DNA of 64,000 bases, taken from the NCBI RefSeq assembly GCF_019112525.1, contig NZ_CP077800.1, forward strand, positions 3,720,001 through 3,784,000. Reading direction: 5' to 3'. Each line of letters starts with the position of its first letter. Position 1 is the stretch's first letter. The position numbers and the translations under genes are program-made. Under the pieces are notes generated by a model. That model did no database searches and was not told where the DNA came from. It worked only from the letters and a program-made list of their open reading frames with translations. The stretch comes from Modestobacter sp. L9-4. Lineage in GTDB: Bacteria; Actinomycetota; Actinomycetes; Mycobacteriales; Geodermatophilaceae. Of this stretch, positions 59,567 through 64,000 are shown in pieces.

Positions 59567-62335
59567 TCACCGGCCCGTCGAGGCAGGGACCCCCACGACG
59601 GAGCTCGCGGACGCCGTCCGCAGCCAGGGGGCCGGCAGGCCCAGGACCGGGGCCGGCGCCAGCACGGACGTGATGGACGAGGGGGACGGCTGCAGGGTGG
59701 ACGTGGTGGACACACCGGACGCCTGCAGCGCCCCGGCCGACGGCAGGACCGTCACCACGGACCCACCGACCGACGGCGAGCGCACCTCGGTCCCGCCGAC
59801 CCAGGAACCGGTCACCTGCGCCGTGGTCTTCACGGCCAGGCCGCTCACGTCGGCGGCGGTGACCCGCTGCGGCAGGGCGGCGCGGCAGGCGGCGGTGGCC
59901 CCCTTCGGCAGGGTGCCCGCCTGGCAGGTCGACGGGACGGCGTTGCCGTTGGCCAGCAGGACGCTCAGGCCGGTCACGTCGACGTCCCCGGTGTTGCTGA
60001 CCACGTAGGTCCAGACGACGTCGTCGCCGGTGGCGGCACCGCGGGTACGGCGGGTGTCGGTGATCGCCCCGAGCACCGAGACCTGCAGCGACGGTGCGCC
60101 CACCAGCACGATCGTGTTGCTGGTGTTGTCGGCCGTGTTGGGGTCGAACGTCGAGGCGTAGGCGGAGGCGTACACGGGTGCCCGGCCGGGGGCGGTCGAC
60201 TTGGCGACCGGGGCGGTGCCCTTGATGACCGCAGAGGCGCCCGGCCTCAGGGAGGGGATGGTGCACCCCGAGTAGCTGCAGTAGGGGCTCGACGGCGGGT
60301 TCACGGTGAAGCCCGCCGGAGCACCGCCGGAGATGCCCACGTTGACCGCCGTCGACGGGCCCGCGTTGGTGATGGTCAGCGTGTAGGCGGTCGACCCGCC
60401 GAGGGGGACGTTGCCGGGCGGCACGGTGAGCACGGCGCGCACGTCGGCCACGGCCGTCATGGTGCGGCTGACGGTGGCCGTGTTGTCCGCAGCGGCCGGG
60501 TCCGGCGTCGTGGCGGTCACCGAGACCGTGTTCGACAGGGTGCCGGTGAGGCTGGGGTCGGTGAACAGCACGACCGTCACCGTCGTGCTGGCACCTGCCT
60601 GCACGGCGGGGACCGTGCACTGCAGGCTGGCGGGGCTGCCGGGCGGCACCGTGCAGGTGCCGCCGGGCACCGAGCCCCGCGGGTTGGACGTGCCGGTCGG
60701 CAGCACGTCGCTCAGCACGACCGAGCGGGCGGTCGAGGGGCCGCGGTTGGTCAGCACGGCCGTGTACGTGACGTCGGTCCCGGCCACCGGCGGTGCGGAG
60801 CTCGTGCTCAGCGTCACCCCGACGTCGGCCACCGCCGTCAGGTCGTCGGTCGCGGTCGCGGAGTCGTTGCCCGGGGTCAGGTCGCGGCTGCCGGTGGTGC
60901 CCGTGACCGTGAAGGCCAGCCCGCGGACGGCCGGCGGGGTGTCCGAGAGCACCGTCGCGGTCACCGTGACGGTGGCCGTGGCGTTCCTGGTCAGGGTGCC
61001 GACGTCGCAGGTGAGGGTGCTGCCGGACACCGTGCAGGTGCCACCGGGCGTGCTCCCCGTGACGGCGGTCAGCGCGGCGGGCAGCTGACTGGTCAGCCGG
61101 GTCGCGTAGGCGTAGTCCTGGCCGGAGATCGAGCTCGTGCCGCCGAGGTTGGTCAGCGTCGCGGTGTACGTCACGGGCAGGCCGGCGACGACCGCGCCGG
61201 TGCTGGTCCGGGCGACCGTCACGGCGACGTCGGCGACCGGGCTCAGGACCATGCTCGCCGTGTTGGTCGTCGAGGTCTTCACCGTGTTCGCGAGCGGGTC
61301 GGTGTAGGTCACGACGGACTCGGAGGTGGAGGTGCTGGGCTGGGTCGAGGGGTCGACGCGGACCTGGTAGGTCACCGTGCCCACCTCGCCCTCGGCGAGG
61401 GAGCCGCCGGTGGTGGAGGTGGCGCCGGTGCCGAGCCGGACGACGACCTGCCGCGTCACCGGGTCGTACTCGCCGAGGTCGTCCCCCTTCCCGTCGCTGA
61501 CGGTGGCCGCGCCCGCGGGGCCGGTCACCCGGATGGAGCCGGGCACGAGCGAGGTGCCGGCCGGCAGGGGGCTGGACAGGCTGGTCCCGAGGGCCGGGTT
61601 CCCGCCGCCGCTGGTGGCCCGGACGGTGATGGTGAGGACGTCGCCGGCCTGGGCGTAGGGGCCGCCGGAGGAGGAGGTGACGTCCTGCGTGCTGACGAGG
61701 CAGCCGTTGGTGCCGAAGGTGATGTCGTCCAGGAAGTTGCCGATGCTGAGCTTGCCGCCGTTGGTGCTGACCGCCCCGAAGGAGAAGCGGGTGGTCGTCT
61801 GACCCGCGGGGACGGTGTAGAGGCCGGAGTACCTGCCCCAGGCGCTGGTGTCGTCGGTGATCTGCCGCTGCTCGACGAGGGTGTCGCCGGCCGGGCCGAT
61901 GCTCACGGCCATCGTGTCGGCACCCGTGCGACCGCGGTGGGCCAGGCTCCAGCGCATCACCGTCCCCGGGATGGTGGGCAGGTCCTGGTAGAGCGCCGAG
62001 GGCTTGTTCGCGTTCAGCTCGGCGTGCTGGGTCCCCCCTGCGGCGGTGACGCCCTCGTGCACGTTGTGCCAGATCTCGATCTGACCGTCCGAGGCGGTGG
62101 TCTTCCAGCCGGGGACCTTCGACTGGTCGAAGAAGGAGAGCTCGTTGACCTTCACGGCCGGCAGCTCGAAGCCACCGTTGACGAGTCCGACGGCGTTGGC
62201 GCACTCCGTCGGGGTCTGCACGGCGTCCGCGGTGGGCGCGGTGGCGACCACCCCGCCGACCGTGACGACGAGGGCGCAGGCCAACAGGGCGGGCCACCAG
62301 GTCCGGACCGGACGGCGCGGCACGATCGTGACCAC
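59567..62335 (-). CDS. Large secreted DUF11-repeat surface protein
   Basis: A 922-residue exported protein. Signal peptide: basic start, WWPALLACALVVTVGGVVA, then TAPTADAV. An N-terminal carbohydrate-binding-like domain starts at NAVGLVNGGFELPAVKV. At least three DUF11-type beta domains follow, each opening with VADV (VADVAVTVARTSTGAVVAG; VADVGVTLSTSSAPPVAGTD; VADVRAVLTVPPGNVPLGG), plus degenerate ones. No LPXTG or C-terminal anchor is visible, so it is secreted or loosely bound. GTG at 62335 with GAGGAGGAG 8 bases upstream is preferred to the GTG ten codons earlier. Probably adhesion or cell-surface structure (inferred). Confidence 0.85.
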   Translation of the reverse strand: MVTIVPRRPVRTWWPALLACALVVTVGGVVATAPTADAVQTPTECANAVGLVNGGFELPAVKVNELSFFDQSKVPGWKTTASDGQIEIWHNVHEGVTAAGGTQHAELNANKPSALYQDLPTIPGTVMRWSLAHRGRTGADTMAVSIGPAGDTLVEQRQITDDTSAWGRYSGLYTVPAGQTTTRFSFGAVSTNGGKLSIGNFLDDITFGTNGCLVSTQDVTSSSGGPYAQAGDVLTITVRATSGGGNPALGTSLSSPLPAGTSLVPGSIRVTGPAGAATVSDGKGDDLGEYDPVTRQVVVRLGTGATSTTGGSLAEGEVGTVTYQVRVDPSTQPSTSTSESVVTYTDPLANTVKTSTTNTASMVLSPVADVAVTVARTSTGAVVAGLPVTYTATLTNLGGTSSISGQDYAYATRLTSQLPAALTAVTGSTPGGTCTVSGSTLTCDVGTLTRNATATVTVTATVLSDTPPAVRGLAFTVTGTTGSRDLTPGNDSATATDDLTAVADVGVTLSTSSAPPVAGTDVTYTAVLTNRGPSTARSVVLSDVLPTGTSNPRGSVPGGTCTVPPGSPASLQCTVPAVQAGASTTVTVVLFTDPSLTGTLSNTVSVTATTPDPAAADNTATVSRTMTAVADVRAVLTVPPGNVPLGGSTAYTLTITNAGPSTAVNVGISGGAPAGFTVNPPSSPYCSYSGCTIPSLRPGASAVIKGTAPVAKSTAPGRAPVYASAYASTFDPNTADNTSNTIVLVGAPSLQVSVLGAITDTRRTRGAATGDDVVWTYVVSNTGDVDVTGLSVLLANGNAVPSTCQAGTLPKGATAACRAALPQRVTAADVSGLAVKTTAQVTGSWVGGTEVRSPSVGGSVVTVLPSAGALQASGVSTTSTLQPSPSSITSVLAPAPVLGLPAPWLRTASASSVVGVPASTGR

Positions 62336-62437
62336 CTGTGGACTCCTCCTCGGGGCCGCCGGCACCTCGCCCGCGGTCAGTCCGGGGCCGGTCCGGCCGG
62401 CAGGACGCCGTCCGGTGTCACCGACCCCGTGACCGGG

Positions 62438-62464
62438 TCATCGGCCTCCCGACCGGCGACTTGA
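62438..62464 (-). promoter_or_regulatory. Sigma-28 (FliA/WhiG-type) promoter for the DUF11 gene
   Basis: Read on the minus strand: TCAAGTCG, exactly 11 bases, GCCGATGA. The FliA consensus is TAAAGTTT-N11-GCCGATAA. Predicted start is about 95 bases before the GTG. This is the best sigma-28-like match in the window. Confidence 0.65.
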
Positions 62465-62540
62465 GCCCACGCCCGCCCCGGGTGTCCGGTGGGCGACCGG
62501 TTCCCACCCGCCCGGGTGAGGTCGGCAGCCCCGCCGGTCC

Positions 62541-63539
62541 TCAGCGGCCGCGGACCGGCGGGGGCTCGGGATCGGTCAGCCGCGGGCCGTCCATCAGGCT
62601 GCCGGCCTGCTTGACCCGCCGCAGCACCGTGGAGGTCTCCAGGGTGTGCACCGGCAGCGACCCGACCCGCTCGGTGAGGAAGCGGTACAGGTGCGCGGTG
62701 TCCCGGCAGACCACCGCCACCATCAGGTTGGCCGGGCCGGTGACCACCGCGGTGAAGGCGGTCTCGGGCTCCCGGGCGAGGGACTCCCCGACGTGGGCGA
62801 GGTCGGCGGGGGCGACGCCCAGCCAGAGCATCGCGCTGACCGGGTGGCCGAGGAGCTCGTTGGCGACCTCCAGGTCGAAGTACAGCGTGCCGGCGGCGCG
62901 CAGGGCCTCCACCCGCCGGGCGACCCGGCTCTCCGACCAGCCGGTGACCCCGGCCAGTTCGGCGTAGCTCAGCCGCCCGTCGGTGGCCAGCGCGGCGAGG
63001 AGGACCTCGTCCTCGGGGTCCAGTGCCGTCGGGGTGGTCGCCGGGCGTGCCGGCCCCTGGTCGAGCGCGGCGATCTGCTCGGCCGTCAGCGGGTCCTCGA
63101 ACGCCGTCCACTCGTACTCCCCGCCCACGTAGGCGTGCAGCACCGAGAAGGCGTTGAGGTCGATGACCTGCACCGTGCGGGGGAGCCGGTCCAGCAGCAG
63201 CGCGTCGCGCTGGCGCGGCGTGCGCGGCCGGGTCGAGCAGGTGATCTCGGCCCCGCCGGAGGTCAGGCTGACCCAGGACACGTCGGGACGGCGGGCCAGC
63301 GCCTCGGCCACCGCCCCGGCCGCCGCCGGCTGCACCCGCACCCGGATGTGCCAGCTGGGCTCGGTGGCGTCCGGGGTGGCCAGCCCCAGGACCCGGACGA
63401 CGCCGTCGGCGCGCAGTCGCCGCCAGCGCCGGGCGACCGTCTGCTCCGAGACCCCGAGCACGGTAGCCACCCGGCTGAAGGGGGCGCGTCCGTCGACCTG
63501 CATCGCGTGCACGATCTGGCGGTCGATGCTGTCGATCAC
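62541..63539 (-). CDS. Double Lrp/AsnC-family regulator
   Basis: A 332-residue protein made of two Lrp-like modules. First helix-turn-helix: DGRAPFSRVATVLGVSEQTV; second: DGRLSYAELAGVTGWSESRV. Each is followed by an AsnC-type ligand domain (first WHIRVRVQPAAAGAVAEALA, second VSAMLWLGVAPADLAHVGES). Fused double-Lrp regulators are common in actinomycetes and often respond to amino acids. GTG start at 63539. Divergent from a DHA2 transporter, which it probably controls (98-base gap). Confidence 0.87.
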   Translation of the reverse strand: MIDSIDRQIVHAMQVDGRAPFSRVATVLGVSEQTVARRWRRLRADGVVRVLGLATPDATEPSWHIRVRVQPAAAGAVAEALARRPDVSWVSLTSGGAEITCSTRPRTPRQRDALLLDRLPRTVQVIDLNAFSVLHAYVGGEYEWTAFEDPLTAEQIAALDQGPARPATTPTALDPEDEVLLAALATDGRLSYAELAGVTGWSESRVARRVEALRAAGTLYFDLEVANELLGHPVSAMLWLGVAPADLAHVGESLAREPETAFTAVVTGPANLMVAVVCRDTAHLYRFLTERVGSLPVHTLETSTVLRRVKQAGSLMDGPRLTDPEPPPVRGR

Positions 63540-63545
63540 AGGCGT

Positions 63546-63579
63546 GATCCTGCACCACGACCATCAGCGATGGAGGATC
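63546..63579. promoter_or_regulatory. Candidate operator in Lrp/DHA2 divergent region
   Basis: CCATC-AGC-GATGG (63561-63573) inside an outer pair GATCCT (63546-63551) and AGGATC (63574-63579). Imperfect spacing, so only a candidate site for the double Lrp regulator. Confidence 0.3.
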
Positions 63580-63637
63580 GCGTCGTCCTCACCGGATCGA
63601 CTCACTTCCTGTCGGCACCGGCCGCCACAGTGTCGGC

Positions 63638-64000
63638 ATGCGCAAGTGGTTGCCGCTGGTCGCGATCTGCACCGGCACGTTCATGCTCCTCATCGACGTC
63701 ACCATCGTGAACGTCGCCCTCCCCGACATGGCGACCGATCTCGGCACCTCGTTCAGCCAGCTGCAGTGGGTGGTCGACGTCTACGCCCTCGCCCTGGCCG
63801 CGCTCGTGCTGGGCGCCGGCTCGCTGGCCGACCTGTTCGGCCGGCGGAAGCTCTACCTGATCGGCCTGGTGCTCTTCGCGGTCGCCTCGCTGGCCTCCGG
63901 GCTGGCCCCCGACGCCGGCTTCCTGATCGTCGCCCGTGCCCTGCAGGGCATCGGCGGGGCGATCATGTTCGCCACCACCATCGCCCTGATCAACACCAGC
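63638..64000 (+). CDS. DHA2-family MFS transporter (EmrB/QacA type), truncated by right edge
   Basis: The first 121 residues of a 14-helix drug:proton antiporter. TFMLLIDVTIVNVALPDMA (motif D1, helix 1), then LQWVVDVYALALAALVLGAG, SLADLFGRRKLYLIGLVLFA (motif A) and RALQGIGGAIMFATTIALIN (helix 4/motif B) are classical. ATG at 63638. Likely regulated by the divergent double Lrp protein. Confidence 0.92.
   Translation, partial: MRKWLPLVAICTGTFMLLIDVTIVNVALPDMATDLGTSFSQLQWVVDVYALALAALVLGAGSLADLFGRRKLYLIGLVLFAVASLASGLAPDAGFLIVARALQGIGGAIMFATTIALINTS

Noticed and set aside
1..64000. CRISPR arrays, rRNA genes, prophage, insertion sequences, plasmid or integrative-element genes
   Set aside because: No evenly spaced repeats, no rRNA-like sequence, and no transposase, integrase or phage genes were seen. 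Repeated elements here are intergenic hairpins without terminal genes.

Overview
The window is very GC-rich chromosomal DNA from an actinomycete. GTG starts are common, genes are tightly packed, and stop/start overlaps of 1-4 bases recur. Gene content (DUF3145, DUF3052, AhpE-type peroxiredoxin, RNase H/phosphatase fusion, GAF-ANTAR and STAS proteins, mycothiol-type DinB enzymes, a Tad pilus locus) fits a free-living, stress-tolerant actinobacterium. Geodermatophilaceae or near relatives is my inference, not something the sequence proves. I see no rRNA, phage, insertion sequence or CRISPR array. Two tRNA genes are present.

Layout. 1-4 kb: an amide-use cluster (acetamidase/formamidase, APC permease, cytoplasmic amide-binding sensor, divergent MarR). 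4-12.5 kb: small conserved genes, a membrane Ser/Thr kinase divergent from a potassium channel, then two GAF-ANTAR regulators and a STAS protein whose frame runs into a tRNA(CAU). 12.8-20 kb: the type II fatty-acid locus fasR-fabD-fabH-acpP-fabF-accD (minus strand), flanked by DUF3145. 20-27.6 kb: PAP2 phosphatase, cupin, M20 hydrolase, aceE, DUF3052, AhpE, tRNA-Val. 27.6-35 kb: a GGDEF-EAL protein, SPFH protein, rhodanese and FUSC exporter. 35-44.7 kb: a 1241-residue fused ABC exporter, GNAT, MFS, royal-jelly-type protein, and a DUF3311-SSS symporter pair. 45-50 kb: zinc-ribbon protein, RNase H/phosphatase, nadA and two transporters. 50.5-58.5 kb: a complete Tad/Flp pilus operon. 59.5-62.3 kb: a large secreted DUF11-repeat protein. 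The right edge has a double Lrp regulator divergent from a truncated DHA2 transporter.

How parts work together. Pyruvate dehydrogenase E1 (acetyl-CoA), AccD (malonyl-CoA) and the Fab enzymes form one metabolic block under a FasR-type activator. The order accD-fab-fasR-aceE / DUF3052-ahpE / zinc ribbon-RNase H matches the gene order I recall for mycobacteria, with insertions. Surface and motility functions (Tad pilus, DUF11 protein, c-di-GMP enzyme) each have an upstream sequence resembling a sigma-28 (FliA/WhiG) promoter.

Most notable signals: (i) six copies of a structured element placed just after stop codons, whose stems co-vary from copy to copy; (ii) a FabD with a C-terminal biotinyl/lipoyl-like domain that lacks the modifiable lysine; (iii) a near-consensus sigma-28 promoter before the DUF11 gene; (iv) a 31-bp-arm hairpin at 44.8 kb; (v) an asymmetric ATPase-site pair in the fused ABC exporter.
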